Positions 43,824 through 58,524 of a stretch of DNA of 64,000 nt are shown one piece after another. The notes under the pieces are model-generated. The model was given only the letters and a program-made list of their open reading frames with translations, ran no database searches and was not told the origin of the DNA. Numbering within the stretch: the stretch's first letter is position 1; every line of letters begins with the position of its first letter. The translations under genes were made by a program, and so were the position numbers. Origin of the DNA: Anticarsia gemmatalis. Its lineage: Eukaryota; Arthropoda; Insecta; Lepidoptera; Erebidae. Location: NCBI RefSeq assembly GCF_050436995.1, contig NC_134745.1, positions 5,456,001 to 5,520,000 on the forward strand, read 5' to 3'.

Positions 43824-45400
43824 TTATAATATACAATGTTGACCTAGATTTGATATAGCCAACAACAAATCACAAATCTATCAATAAGATTTGTAGCAAC
43901 AAATTCTTCGTGAGGTCAAACCACATCCTTAATAAAGAAACCGATTTCTGCTATATCCCGCAAACTCGATTCCATTCGTTCCCTTTCTCCAATGTCTATA
44001 AAACACGATCTATACTAGGTAACAAAGCTAGCAAATAATGTTGATCTCATATCGGACGGGAAGCGCTGATGGCGTATTTCATTTAATATATGACGCTATT
44101 GTTTTACTTCTTCTGTTTGGGTGCAAAAGTTTTGGTATTGTGGTTGCCGCTTGCATTTCGTGCGGTCCTTCCGCAAGTCTTGAAAATTTTAACTACTTAT
44201 TAATAAATATGTTTCACTATAAAAGTGCAACCTTGCATACAAGAATGTTTAAGGAAAAATCTCGAATGCAATTTGTAATACTTTAATTTGGTATTAATGA
44301 ATTGTAAACGTGTGAAATTGTCATCCGAAAACACCTCCGAATTACCCTACTATTGAACGTTTGAAAAGGTTCTTAAACTACAATATAGTTCAAAAGTATT
44401 TTCAACTAAATGATTTCAGCATATAAACGATATAAAGTCACAATGTTTTCTAAAGTATCAGGTGTTCGTGATTTTGTGATCCCGTAGGCTTCATTTGTCA
44501 AATGGGATTAATAAATTCTGAGAAAAGAGTGAGATTTATTTCACATCAATCTGTGATACTATTTTTTATGCCGCAGTTCAAAGGGAGTGGAGCAATAGAA
44601 TTAATATCTTGTGTTATACAGATTTATCAGATCAACAAAATGATTATTCTTCTACAATAAAATTAAGCAAGGTGTTTGTTATTAATTGCTTTGTTCACTG
44701 GCTGATACATGGTGTTGTTTATTTGCAATACGAATTTTTGACTAAAATATAAAGATATATTAGTATACCAAAGGCCTGGCTTAAAGTAGTTTAATTAGGC
44801 TAGATCAGAAACAGGCATATGATAGCAAATAAAACAAATAAATTCCACCTCCAGCTTCTCTTAAATATTTTGTATAACTGAAAATAAAATGCAAAAGCGA
44901 ACAAAAATGTAAGGACAACTGAAATTCCCTCCACTACTTTCCAACCACCACCGTAACCCAAAGTTTAAATTCGTTTGAATAATTTTAGCGTTAATCATGC
45001 CTACACCCTGTATAAAAAATGTCTTTCTTCATAGTTTTATTCTTTCCTTAGATTTTTGGAAGTCGTTGCCAAAATATAAATCAAGGAGACGTAACTAACA
45101 AAATAAATTTATTATAGCATTCCGTTATACAGGAATGTTGTAGTTCTTATTACTTAAATCTACGCAAAAAGAAATTTCTAACATTCCAAAGTGTGTATAA
45201 TTTACTTATCGATTAAAATTAAATAAAGAATCTTTTTTACAAATAATTAGTTTTCAGTTTCACTGGAGTACTACCATGAATTTATTCCACTTCCAAGGGA
45301 CTGTTGCAAGAACTGGATTTTTTATCTAAACCGTACTTATTAATAGCGTTATGAAATTATCCGTTACCCTGTATTCCAGTTTTCTCCGTAATCTGGAATA
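43824..45400. other. Unique AT-rich sequence
   Basis: No gene recognised. 44030-44200 is slightly GC-richer (GGACGGGAAGCGC, TTTCGTGCGGTCC) and carries an 82-codon frame without known motifs. Confidence 0.4.
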
Positions 45401-45563
45401 GTAGTAGCGGGATTATCTACCAGTATCGACTTTCGTCTGCCAGTCAGCTATCGAGTAATTTTGAGTGGGAATCTGATCAGCGCCTCTAGCAGTCGCCGTA
45501 GGAACTATTCTTGCAATACATTTTAATTGTCACACTCTCGAGCTGTGTACAATCGCGCTACAG
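45401..45563. mobile_element. MITE family with GTAGC-type TIR, copy C
   Basis: The left end, GTAGCGGGATTATCTAC, and the right end, AATCGCGCTAC, match the terminal repeats of copies A and B. The interior shares TGATCAGCGCCTCTAG and GCCGTAGGAACTATTC with them. It is diverged but recognisable over its whole length. Confidence 0.65.
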
Positions 45564-46132
45564 AAAGGTTACGTTAGACAGTTTGTACAAAAAAAATAAA
45601 GCCAAAAAAATAACGGTACCATGTAATTTTATATCATAAATAGCATCCATATCTCCAACGTTTCAGTCTTCAACAATTGCGGAAAATAAAACACTATACA
45701 TTTGTAACTCAAGAAAGTAGAAGATGAACTAACTGAAAATTCGAAGCACGTTCGCCACACATTGTTCTAATCAAGTGTATAAGGTAACCTGTAGAGTTGG
45801 TGAAGTTTCAGCTCATCAATCAAACCGCACGTGTGTTTTATAAAATACCTTGGCTAGTTTGTAGTTATTAAATGTTGCTCCAAGTTTTGTTCTTCGCGAT
45901 ATTATTATGGATTAGCACGAGTATAAAATATATACTTTATTATAGCAACTCAAAGACTGAGAAAAGCAACTGTTGGAAATTGTTCTGATGTCAGTTAAAC
46001 CGATCTACCCTGTACGCCTGTTGATTGATTTTCTGCAGTCATAACAATTGAGTATCAAGATAGATTGACAAATGAAAAAAAAAAAATAGTACTTATGCGC
46101 TTGGGGCGCTCATCAGGCCTTCCTATAAAATT

Positions 46133-46172
46133 TGTCGATAGCTAGCTTGTTGTCGATGGTCGACAGTGTGTG
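46133..46172. mobile_element. Relic of the same MITE family (copy D)
   Basis: GTCGATAGCTAGCTTGTTGT followed by CGATGGTCGACAGTG matches the right inner terminal repeat of copy B (TTCGATAGCTAGCCGGTTGT...). Only about 40 bp survive. Confidence 0.5.
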
Positions 46173-49100
46173 CCGATGTATGTATAATTCTTTATTGTAA
46201 ATGGAACTCATTGCTATGCATAGTTGTAGCAGCAGCTAGCAATAGACGTAACAATACTCCAAAAGTGATGTCAATTCGTTCACATCAACATACTGAACTG
46301 TAAAAAAAAAATGTCAAAATAAACCGTAATTTTATTCATGAAAACATTGTTGCAATCCTCACTTGTTCTCTTTATTACACAACAGACAAGCAATTCCATG
46401 TAACGTCGTAAAATCAATCAATAAAACACAAAAATTGAAGTTGCAATAAAGTTGCAAATAAACTCTTTGTCACAACTCTCACAAGTTATATTGTATCGAA
46501 TCAAACTTTCATCTGTACAATAATGGAACGGATATCGTCGTATTCCGATAAACTAGCGGGACAATAACATACGGAATGATAGGAATTTAGGGGAAATAAA
46601 CACATTTATTTTGGGTCACTGACTGTGGGTAAGTGGTTTGTATAAATGGACAATATTTTTATTAATTGATGTCTTTTACTGCCGTTTTCCTTGGCAATCG
46701 TTTAGGGTTGCGGAGAGAGATAGTAATGGAAACTTTTTTATTTATTTGGCTGTATCATGGTCATAGCAATCATACAACAGCCACGATAGGGGAAAATGTC
46801 TGAAATGAACTGAAATGTATTTATGTTGCATATTTTTGCACAGTGATTAAATCTCCCGAATACCATATCGTAATCAGTTACATTTTTAGAAATGATAATA
46901 TTTATTATTTAAAACCGTCTAACAATACAATAGACTACAATCAAATACCTACAAAAACCTCAAATTCCAATTCAATATTCTCAAACAAACAAACCACTGT
47001 CGTATTTAATAAAAAACTATTCGAACAAAATACGGTCCACAAATAAATACAGTGTGGATTTAGTACCGAGCTCGCTTGGCTAGTGAGTCGTGAAGCTAGA
47101 CGTTTTGTATCGAGGCTTTCATCTTACGCGCTGACTGTAACAAATGATCAGGGGAAACTGATGCGGCTCAATGCGACTTTTCACTTAGGTAATTTATTTT
47201 TATTTTGTGTGACGTCACTGTGAGTTGGACGGCTACCAAAATTGTTCCGCTTACTGTGTTAGTGTTGAACTTTATGTTGCCAAAATGGAATTTTGTTTCA
47301 GTATCTTTATTTCGTTATTAACTTTTCAGCTTTTTACTTTTTTTTCTACATACCTTTGCCTTTTTTGTACAAAATTATAAAAACAATCCTAACTATAAGT
47401 ATCTAGAATAATTCTAGATTGATGACTTATCTAAGACGACCATCGACGAATGGAAAACTTTATAGGCATAACTTGAGAAGAAAACAAACAAATATGTTTA
47501 CTTTCATTTCATGCACATTAATATTTCATACATACATTAGATTCTCTTCTTCATACTTCGCAAAGGAGATTCTCAACAAAATTTTACCGTTCATACAATT
47601 CCGTAAATAAACAACAATTGTCCAAAAAACGACGCAATACATAATCCATAAGGTCAATGGTTGAACGACTGTTACATGAATACCATTACATTATGAAGTC
47701 ATAAACTTTGACATCCAAAGGATGATGGTTTGTTTTGAATATAAAATTTGATGTGTTTGTACAGGTCACTGGGGCAGGGTTATAGCAGCCCTTTACCTTA
47801 TTTTTACGACTTAAGTAAGATGATAAGAAGATGATGTAGCCTCTTTTCTTGTAATGGCCGTTTTCGTATTACCTGATATAAGGATAGTAATAACAATATT
47901 TTTTGTGTAGTTTGTCGCACTATTACTTTTTTATTGAGTTTAATGCACAGTACGATATTTTTTGTATCCTGACTGAACTATGTCGGATAGTCAGTTTTCA
48001 TTTAATTTAAGTCTATCAGTCTTAAGCACTTTATGCTAGTTTATACTACCGTAAATTGAGCTATAACTGGCGAAATAAGCAATGATGAGTCAAACCTTGT
48101 ATTATTCTTTAATGGTAGCCCTACTTATGCGAAGAATAAAACTCCATTAGAATTGGTATAACCACCAGATATATCTCTGAGAAGAATGTTAGTAAACCTG
48201 AAGGCTATTTATTTCTGCCAACAATCGCTATTTCAAAGGACTGCCATTGAGATAACAAAGATAACCAACCATTACGTCATATAATAGTATGGATACAACA
48301 GAAACACTATTTCCTTTAACATTTCATTGATAAATGCATCTGTAGGAATTACCTCTATTGTCCTCCTTTCCCATTCTGAAACTCGGACAGCAAACTGAAG
48401 CTACGACTTACAATACAATGAATTTAAGGTCACAAAACACATTGAAACCCGAAGCTAAAAGGCACTTTATATTACTCCCTTATTGACTGTAGCAATTTGT
48501 ACCAAGTAAAACACAGCTGCGACTGTTTCGGTATATATTTTTAATCTATTTCCTTTTCCACATTGTTTTGTCTCTTGAGTAAAATAGAGTTTTAACTGTG
48601 TCGGGAATCAATTTGAAACAAAGGAAAATAGCTTGTTCGACGTTTGAAACGAATTGTTCTGTACCGTAACATAGTTCTTAGTAATGTATTTATTTTTAAT
48701 AGGTACTTCCAGTTGTATGAAGCTTTGATGAAAAGTGTGTACTAGATCCCGTTGGCGATGGTTAGGGGGTCACAACTTGCGGAAGAAAAGCAAATAGTTA
48801 TTTCTATAAGAATGAGGAACAAAATCCAGCAGAGTTGATTACACCGACACTTAATTAGAATCATAGTTATAAATTGATTGATTTAATTCTTTCTATATGA
48901 CTAACGCTAATTGTGTTATTTTAAGTGATTCGCTACCATCTCAAAGGTAACGACAATATTTATGTTTGGTTGCAAAATTTTAAACGCAGTGTAAGTACAA
49001 AATTGCCATAAAAAGTCACCCCGTGAAATAATATCACCGAAAAATAACCGTAAACTTCCTTATTTCTCCCAAATGTCCTAATCTTAGATATTCCATGAGA

Positions 49101-50450
49101 TAAAGTTCTTTTTGATACGTTACGGTTCTGGGGGTATTTTACGGACCATGCACCCCTCCTGGATTCAATTTAGATGTTCGAATCTGATAAACCAAGACTA
49201 TCCAAACAACATGGGTGGATAGTTCCAAGCAAGACGTCCGCGTCTGTACCATTAAATAATTTTATAGTTTGATTCCAAATTGCAACTTTGTGTTCTAGCT
49301 GTTTCAAATCGACTCACGTCTGTTCGAGTATGCTACCGTATTCTATCGGTAGATTTTGTTTTGCTCAAATAATTCGGCTGCTTTCCTGGTTTTCGTGGAA
49401 ATATCAAAACTTTACAGTTCAGTTATTCTGTACATTTAAAATTACATGGTACCTACAGCAGAATGATTTCAGAATGAAGGAAAAATAAGTTACTCAAGTC
49501 AGTGGTATTTTCTTTCATTGATAAGTATTTAAAGTTTCATGAATTTCATCAAAACATATTAAGAGTGGCATACTTATATAAACATTTGTGTATTTATTCA
49601 GATCTCAAGAAATACCTACGCAATACTCAATAACACGTGATACAGCTTTTATGTCGTCGACTTTATGTAAGCGGAGGCATTAGGCGATACCAAGAATTGC
49701 TATCAAATATCTTTTATATTCTACATTAGTATAAGTTTGTTGCCAGGTCTAAGCAACATTGAAGCCACCTTTCATACAACTTCGACGAATAAACAGTTAC
49801 TTCGTTTTTTACGCGCAGTAAAAATATAATGTTGTCTTCGAAATACAATCATAGTACGATTTATGTTAACAGCTGTAGCACTATGGCGTAGTAGTTCTAT
49901 GAAGTATTGAATAAAGTAATGGATAAATATTTTACTTTCTTAGTAAGCGCGGTTCCTGCAGCTCCGGGCTCGGCGGGGCTTTTGTATGATAAACTTATTT
50001 ACATTCATACGTATGTAAGTGGAGCTGAGAATATTGAAAGCGTCTAGACTAAATAGCAGTTATTCAAAGAGCTAACGGTCTAGTTATTTTTACGAGCAAT
50101 GTTAATATTTAAAATTCAACGATACGGTCAGTTATTACAGTGTATTTTGGGAATTGGAAATCTTTCGTTAGGATTCACTAAGTATAATATATTTTTGTCT
50201 GCTTATGGCTTCTGCATTACAGTTCCAGATGAAAGGGTGTTGGCGCTAGTTGATACCTCCTATAGTCCGTCAACTTAGTATAGATTCTTAGTATGCGTGA
50301 TTTATATAGAATATAGATATGAACAGCTATAGAAAAGCTTTAAGAGATGCGAATTTCTTACAAACCACGAACAGGAAAAACATCATACTGAATCAATCAA
50401 TTTGAAAGACATGTGCAGAGCTGGCAGTTATCGCGTTGTGTATCATACGA
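46173..50450. other. Unique AT-rich sequence
   Basis: No gene or transposable element recognised over 4.3 kb. Slightly GC-richer patches occur at 47070-47190 and 49950-49985 (GCAGCTCCGGGCTCGGCGGG). Frames are short and without known domains. Confidence 0.4.
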
Positions 50451-50680
50451 TTAGCAAGAGAGCGTTTGCAGCATAACGTTGACAAGCGTAAATGCTAACC
50501 CTATGATCGACATCATGCACATTAATGCCATTCTAAAATCAAAGCCGATTTCACTCCGTATGCGCCATTTTGTGAGAGTAATCTCAAATATGGCTTCGAA
50601 TTGCTGACGAAATTGATGCGTACATACAGTGTCGATTGCGTTTGTGTTTACGGAATCGGTCGGCAAATGTAGATTGATGT
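50451..50680. promoter_or_regulatory. Low-repeat block with GCCATTTT, candidate regulatory DNA
   Basis: Contains GTATGCGCCATTTTGTGAG (a GCCAT word of the Pho/YY1 type), GTTGACAAGCGTAAATGC and GTGTCGATTGCG. A 71-codon minus-strand frame overlaps it without recognised motifs. Weak inference from composition. Confidence 0.2.
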
Positions 50681-52289
50681 TTTAGTTGTATCAAAAGGAT
50701 GTAACGTTTAATAATCCATGCGCCTGTATTCTACATGTAATATAACGGAATATTGTGAATATGAAAAAAATTCTACCGGTATGTCTGTTTCCTGAACTAC
50801 GTTTTCTGTTAGTTATCGTTGAAGTCAAACATAGGTTACTTAAATTATGAACGCGAACCAACCCGCGAATGGGTGACAAAAAGTTTTCGATCTTTCAATC
50901 ATTATTTATATTTGCGCGTGTTTCAGTCCAGCTATTTAAGGACTTATAAAGAGTGGGTGATGAAATGACACTCTAAAAACTCATATTCCAAAAAGGAGTG
51001 AAGCATCACATGGCATTCATAAATCGTTATAATATTTCAAGAATTCATCCAAAAATTAAAATTTCAAAACTTCATTAAATAAAGCTCAACCAAATTAACT
51101 GTTAGGCATACTAAATATATTAAACCTCAAAGATAATGTTACATCATTTAACTATAACCTTACATTATAATATTATTATACTAAGCCTAGGTTACGAACA
51201 TAATAGGCGATTACATAAAATATTATGTAGGCACCTTGATAGAATAATTTCAGATCTTTGACGTAACAGTCCCTTGGGTACAGACGGCTTCAAATATCTG
51301 CCACGTTTAGAACAAAGGTCAATGAACTACCGATCATTTTATCTGTTATGTAATAAAGAATAATGTTTTTTGCCGACTGTTACTTTTCGGGGAAATGACA
51401 AATTAGATTACTTAGTTAATGTACTTAGTGACTGTTTTTTCTGCGGACTTAAGAAATGTTAAAAACGTTTGAGATAGGTAAAATGTGTGAAAGGTACTTA
51501 AAGCGTTCTTATTAAGTCAATAAATAATTCATATTTTAGTATAGTATAGGTACAGACAGTGGGACAGTAATAGGTTATTTTTTTTTACTTTGTAGGTTCA
51601 AACTCCACCTTTTCGAGAAGACCCATCGTCGGCTTTATAACAAGGATTACCTACAAAGCAATCTCTATTACACTAAAAATAATTTTCATCAATTTTGAAT
51701 GAAAAATTAACATATCATATAAGTAGAAGTAACATTATACTGCAAGACTTCCTCACAGATAGAACCTTTTACCTCAGAAATCTGAAATAGATATCTTTCG
51801 TGTACAATAACACTAAGTGTGACATGCAATATAGCAAATTGTTTAGACAACGCCCACCAATGGAAAACAAACCGAGTTCATTACCAAGAAAACGACTCGA
51901 ATTCGCAGAAAACCATACACGTATCTAAGGAATAACATTTATTTAGTATTTATAACTTGACATTTTGTACACTTTAAGCGAGGTACTCTTATAGTTTAGT
52001 GGTTTTAAGCAACCCTTACATTACAGATTTATAGATGTAGTTTTTAAAGTTCCCCGTTTGTGATCTCAGTTTTTTTTTTCAATTAAGGTAACATGCAAAG
52101 ATTCTCGGGCACCATGAACAAAATATTATTATTTACTGACGGGGACAGTTTTATAAGCTAAATTGTGACTACGAAACGATCACCAAAAAAACTTAGGTTC
52201 GACCTTTATACTTCCCAGAATTCCCAACTAGGAATAAAGGCGTAAATCCTTTGTCCAAAGTCTACATGTTTCTTTATCTGTCAGTTTAC
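50681..52289. other. Unique AT-rich sequence
   Basis: No feature I can support. Confidence 0.4.
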
Positions 52290-52520
52290 ATGAAGTAAAT
52301 CGGTAGAACCTCCCTAACTGCGCCGGCGGACGCGTTGTGGTCCATTCTATTATCCTAACGGCTCAATATTACGTTTACCCAAAAATGTTTATAGCACATA
52401 CGACCGTTTCGAACCCGACCTAATCAAGCGACGCTGCTACTCGCTGTAACTTTTTCTATACACGCCAACTTACGCGGGATAATGTGTTTGGTGAGGGCAG
52501 ATAACATTATTTACTGGTAA
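52290..52520. promoter_or_regulatory. CpG-rich block, candidate regulatory region
   Basis: Contains CTGCGCCGGCGGACGCGTTG, CGACCGTTTCGAACCCGACC and AAGCGACGCTGC, with AT-rich DNA on either side. No frame explains it. Confidence 0.3.
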
Positions 52521-53249
52521 AATAACGATGTTGCAGTAATTACGCGTTAAGTACTCGCATCTATTTTGATGGACGCGTGAGGGATCTGTGTCTTTTAAGG
52601 ACGTTGTTGTGAAAGGAGTGACTTTGGCTCAAGGAGAGCGAGAAAAAATATAGCCCAAGATTTTTGCTACCGTTTTTGCTGAATAAGTGAAAAACGACTA
52701 GGTCTCACCATTTTTCAGTCCTGTCAAAAGTTATCGTCTACTAGAAATTGTTTTCGATCAGACATACGTATATGACATAAACGTAGGTAGGTCTCAAGTT
52801 CATAAGATAATCGTCCAATCAAATGGCGTTTATAAAAAATACAAAGATTGCATTGAATTTTTCATCATTGACAAAGTTTACACGAACAATTCCAGGTAAC
52901 GCTAAAGCTGACATCATCATGTTTAACGAACAAGTGAATTCAAAAAGTTTAAAATAAGAGTAGACTTTGTCCGGCAAATGATAATAAGTAAGCGTTTGTA
53001 ACATAGGGACTAATGTAACAACATGTAGGCTTAAAGGCAACAAGCGTGAAACAAGTTAAGCTTACTTAAAACAAGAGCTCTCATAAAATGTTCCTTTAAT
53101 GTCTGCGCATTTCTACGAAGCCAAAGTACAAAATAAAATATATTTACAATAAAATTTCATTCTTACACGTGTATGTATACCCGTTTTTTAAGTGTGACCT
53201 CATCTGATAAACACTTAAGTACACAACCCCTAACTTCAAAAACGTGTTG
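52521..53249. other. Unique AT-rich sequence
   Basis: No feature I can support. Confidence 0.4.
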
Positions 53250-53440
53250 CAGCGTTAAAAATTCGCTCCGAAAAACGCGCCAATATATTTTAACAAACTC
53301 CCAGCCGCCGACCGCCGACATTCGCTCGGTATGACGCTTTTACATCATATTACTCCCGCATTCAACGAGATTGATGTGTGAAAAAAGCTCTTGAAATTGG
53401 TAAAAAGGGAAGGCTAAGTGTTAGGGGCGAGAGTGATCGA
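53250..53440. promoter_or_regulatory. CpG-rich block, candidate regulatory region
   Basis: Contains AAAACGCGCCAATAT and CCAGCCGCCGACCGCCGACA, then AT-rich DNA resumes. Inferred from composition only. Confidence 0.25.
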
Positions 53441-55159
53441 AAAACGTAGGCTCGGCTACAATTTTGTCACGCGTTTCACTGAACAAATGTTCCCTCAAGA
53501 TTTGGCTTAACTTATGTGCGGCACGTTTATTGGTGGTTGAATCCAGGGCGACCATATATCGAGTTTTATGCGCGAACTACAGGTGTAAACGTTAAATGGT
53601 TCGTATGTACAAAACAACTGGGTTTTGTTCTAGGTGAAACTACAATACAGTACGAAATAAACACAGCTTTTTATTTTCTTATCTTGGTAATAATAAAAGG
53701 TGGACGGTTTTATTAGCTAGTAAAATAGGTGTGTAAGGGTAATACAAAAGAGTTTAGCCGACTCGTAAAGAACGAAGTATAGAGTTTGGTTTATCTTTTC
53801 CAAATTATGATAGGGTTTACCTAAGCGCGAAGAGTGCGCTCGCCTGATTCTGAGAAAATAAGCTTACTCGATAGTCTGAGCGTGAACGGGTAGGCTGTCT
53901 TCATGAACTGTTACGACACCTTTCCTAATTTTCTATAACCTACTTTTATACATATAGTACTTTATTAGAGCTGTTATTTACTTAGTTGAAAGAAAAATAC
54001 TTCTAAGTTTAAGTCCTAAGACCTGCCAAATATAATTCATTACACGGGCAAGCTACGAAAAACTTTACGAGGCGAAAAATGTATCCTTATTTTTTGCAAT
54101 TTTTTCAGTGTGGATATTTAATACCTAATTCTGTTTTATTAAATATGTTGGAAATTGTTCTCCGATGCCTTGTTACGTTCAGTACTCGCACAGGAACGGC
54201 TTAGTTATTTGTTTTTTAACGAGACTTTGATGAAAAGGAACGAAAATTGAATTTTATAAAACATGGTCTACGTTGAGCTTTTGATAAGTTTTGACTGAAA
54301 GATCGCTGTTGGTTGGTTTTAGTTTCTTAAGGTTATTCTATAAGACGTAATAGGTTTTAAAAATATTAGAATAAATATTTTTTTGAAAAAGAGTTGTGGT
54401 ACCGGTAATTTACAAACAAAACAAACACAATAAAACAATATTGAAATCAATTTAAATACGTAACTCATTACGGGTGAAAATCGACATGCGATTCTCGTCA
54501 ACGGTTTTAAGTCAAAACTTTAAGCGACGCATTAAACAATATAAACTTACGTTGCTTTCAGTACTTTCGATTATACAAAAACTGTCTTTAAATTCATACA
54601 TAATAATATAATTAGTCTTACACCTAATCACTCTTTTATAAGCAATCACAGAAACACATCAATACATCATATTGACTGTTTCCTTTCTTTTTCTATTGTT
54701 ATAGGAAAGAAAGAAAGAATAGACCTTTCAGAAATCCTCAAATGTGGCAATTACACCTATTGAAGCAACCTTGTAAGAACATCGGGCGAATTGACCCGTG
54801 ACAGTATGAGGTAACTAACATTTTTCATACGTTATGCAAGAAACATTAGAAATTTACAACTAGGTATAGCTACTAAATGGTTGTATATTGGTAATTGTAA
54901 ATGATTTACAAATTGATAAGTAACTTTTCCAAAATTAGCTCACATTTAGGAATAAACTGTTCCTTACTGATAAACACGCTGGCATGCTATAGTGAAAGCT
55001 TACCAAACAATTAAAATTAAATTTAATGTTAATCAACAAAGATCGTATAACGTTAAACAAAATCCACAATGCTTGCATACTGGTGTATGGGACGAATCGT
55101 GAGTTTAACTGAGCCAATAATAGCTAACGATGCCATGTCTTTAAAAAAAGAGGATCGGT
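53441..55159. other. Unique AT-rich sequence
   Basis: No gene recognised. A purine/pyrimidine inverted stretch (CTTTCTTTTTC facing GGAAAGAAAGAAAG) lies at about 54683-54717. Confidence 0.4.
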
Positions 55160-55400
55160 TCCCCTTTCCGTCGACTTAGCACATTTCAATTAGAAACCAT
55201 TCAAAACTATTTACCGTGGTCCACCCCACGACAACCGAACGGTCCATACGTGCAGTTTCATTATTACCTCCCCTAGACCAATGGGGTTATTGAATCCGGC
55301 GATAAGGTGCCACGGTAATTTCCTGCCATTTACCATCATTACTCTTCCCCATGATCACGATCGCCTAATGCTAGCCATAGGGTGACTCCATTGCCCACAA
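55160..55400. promoter_or_regulatory. GC-richer block, candidate regulatory region
   Basis: Contains CCGTGGTCCACCCCACGAC (a CGTGG...CCACG inverted pair), GAATCCGGCGATAAGGTGCC and GATCACGATCGCC. Coding frames are interrupted throughout. Inferred from composition. Confidence 0.3.
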
Positions 55401-58400
55401 AAAGTACAGCTAACAGAATATTTCTAAAGAATTTTCTGGAAACTATTTCCGTCTGCAGCTATTATTGAAAAGTCCGGATATGGCGGTTATTGTATGAAGA
55501 TTGAAATTGGAGTACTTATAAAAATTAGGGGTTGAAAGGGACAAGGTCCATCCCTGCAATTTTCTGTGAAGTGTGAACCTTTGGCTGGATAAAAGATTAT
55601 AAGTAAGTCCGTAGACCCTAATATGCAAGCGTTATTGTTGTGTCTGTCCGTGACCTTTAAAGTAGTTCTATATTGTACCGTATATTTAAGTATTGTAGAG
55701 TTGCGAAAATGTATCTTCTATTTGTCTAAGAATATATAATATTTTTTTTAACTGATTAAAACCTTTCAAAAAATGACACTGTATAAAATTTACCAGAGTG
55801 TTAAAATGTCAATAAAAGGAATGCTTTTCTGCCAAGACATTCTTATTAAATGGTGTTGATAGTTAAATCGTCTACAGTTAAAAACTTGTTAGTTTTAAAT
55901 TCATAATATTTTTTTTTTGTAAGAATTACAATTCCTTAACTTGGTGTAGGTACCTCGAAAAGTCCAACTAAATAACCAACTTTATTTCAACAACAGAATC
56001 CTGAGTCACAACAAAATGCCAACTAAAAACTTCTAACAAGCAGCACTGCAGAAATTTATTCGAAAACCTAGAAATCCTATATCATTCAGAATTTATTAAC
56101 CACTGGTAACAAGAGTACGTAATCCTAGAACAATATATCAAACTAATTTGTCGCAGAAGAGAACGAACAAAGAGGGAAGTGGCCGAGACTATGCAAGATC
56201 GATTAATGTCCTCTAATTACGCAATTTCTGGCGATCTCTAATTGTGGTGCGGACCAGTATATTCTGCGTGACAGTAGGTTATTTCCCTCGGGGGCGGTAA
56301 AGATAGCGGTACACATGAACGTGAAAAATTTACTGGAATCGCTGAATTTTTAAAGGGTTTTGCATTTTGTATGGTGGGAAAGAGTATGAGTGTGCGAGTA
56401 TCGGTAATGTTGCTGATTGAGTGAAAGGTCAAGTAGTGTTTTGATTATTAGTTAAAAACAAATGTTGTAGTAAATGTTCCGTGTGAATATCATAAATGGA
56501 ATTTATGTCAATGCGTCTGTTTAAGCACGTTGAACTACATTTTTTGCTCATTTTATTTTATTTTTATGAGTTTAGAAGAAAAAAAACAATATAACACAAC
56601 ATTGCATATCGTGTTTATCGACTGCGGAATTAAACCTACAAATCGTCTAAACCACTACCTACCTCATAATAATACTATTTGCAGAATAATAACTCAGAGA
56701 GATAGCAGGATCTCTAGAGGGCATGCATTACACCACTGCCAACAGTCCTCTAAGCCCACATGTATTACCGCTTCCGTACATTTTACATCTATGCAAGCAG
56801 CCGCGACGCGCCGATGCCACGGCGAGGCTAAAATTATTCACTGACTCGACGAGCATTGTTCTCTCATACTTTATTTGTCTCAGCCAACGGTCTACCACAT
56901 TTTAATGCCCTTTTTGTACTGTTGCGTGTCGCTTACAAGGCTAATCCTTCTACTTCAGTAATTTGTGATCAAAAATAAAAGTTCATCAAAGTAAAGTCGT
57001 GTGTTTGAAGGTTTGAGAAGTTTTATTGTGAATATATTTTTGAATTTATTTGTGCCTCGTTTGGATTGAGATTGTGATGTACGGTTAGATGGTTTAGGCA
57101 AAATTGCTTTGTCAAAGAGAAAAAAGTTTGATAGCTTTTTTTAACGCATGAATGCGCGATTTAACGACTGAAAATCGCTCTGAAATCTCAATGCTTAGAT
57201 CAGATGTGGTATGTCATTATTGAACATATGCATACATGAGATCGGCTGACACAAAGCTTTAATATTGTTTTTATTATATCTACGAAATGAGGTAATTATA
57301 ACAGCTAACCTGCAAGTTTTAAGTCTGAATCGAAGGTAAATTTAGTGATCTCTATTTTGAAATTCAGGTTTGCTGCTAAGCCTGCATAAGTATATTTTGC
57401 TAAAATTTATGGACACTCTCACGTTTATAACTAAGCTATCTTAAATTAAAATCTTTTATAGTCAAAATGCAAATTCAACACCATTACTTCGGTATATTGC
57501 ATTATTTAAGATTAAAAGTTGACAATGTCAATATTTAGGCATGATGTACTTAGTCGTAATTTTAAAATATGCTAATTGTTCACGTTGAAAGATTCATTAG
57601 TTATTTTAAAAGCAGTAATGTTTTCAATTTACATTCCTTTTAACACTCATAAACTTTAATTGAGTTTTCGAATAAGGTCCACTTTTTTATTCTAGGAAGA
57701 TCTGATTATAAATATAGACTCACTGCAAACTTATTTTAATATTTTATTTGACTCTACATTTATGCAAAAAGGACCAATTACGGCAAACTAAAAACGATTG
57801 CAGATCGAGATAATAACCAATTTTGATCACAATAATACTTAGATTTCTGTTTAAACATCGGAATCACAAATTTTAATACGAGCATTGTATAAATTTTGAA
57901 AAACTTCGTTATTATTACTTTTAGCTTTGTCTTAAAATAATTATTAAATAGTTGATTTTAGTTTTAACATAACTTACTAAAAACTATGGTAGGCATAGTT
58001 AAATGGTTTGAAAGTGGAAACATTTTAGCGAGGTTTATTGTCTATACTAGTAAATTCAAAAAAGCACATTAGTACATAAAAATTATCCTCAATAAAGCAA
58101 TTTTTACTTTTTATAACAAGCTAGATTATACCCGTGATCTTAATACGCGTAATAGATTTTCCGGGATAAAAAGTATCGTTAATTTCTGAAACCACGTTTT
58201 GAACTAAGCTAGCTAGTAATTAAAGATAATTAATGAAACAACATATTTAAAAGAATGTTCTCTAAAAACATACCAACGAAATGAAGTCATAAAAGGTTTC
58301 AAAAGACCAACATTGTAGGTAGCAAGTACCTGGCAACTGTTGTACTGTTTAACCGCAAATACAACTAATTTGCAACCATTACTACCTCGGCAAACATGGC

Positions 58401-58524
58401 GGTGTCTTGTTTGTTATTTACTGTCCTATTCGTACACTATGTAGCTATTGTAATGAACTTTGGACTGTTATAATATTAGGTAAGTAAGTATAGTCAATAT
58501 GGATATTAATGACCGTATGTGTTG
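55401..58524. other. Unique AT-rich sequence with one GC-richer patch
   Basis: No gene recognised. 56640-56950 is richer in C and CpG (CAGCCGCGACGCGCCGATGCC) and carries two overlapping frames of 104 and 60 codons with no known domains. At about 58390 AAACATGGCGG fits a Pho/YY1-type word. Confidence 0.35.

Noticed and set aside
54660..54720. Purine/pyrimidine inverted stretch as a hairpin element
   Set aside because: Low-complexity CTTT/AAAG runs pair easily; no boundary or copy supports an element.
56530..56905. Frames of 104 and 60 codons
   Set aside because: Low-complexity start, no known domain, and the two overlap in different frames.
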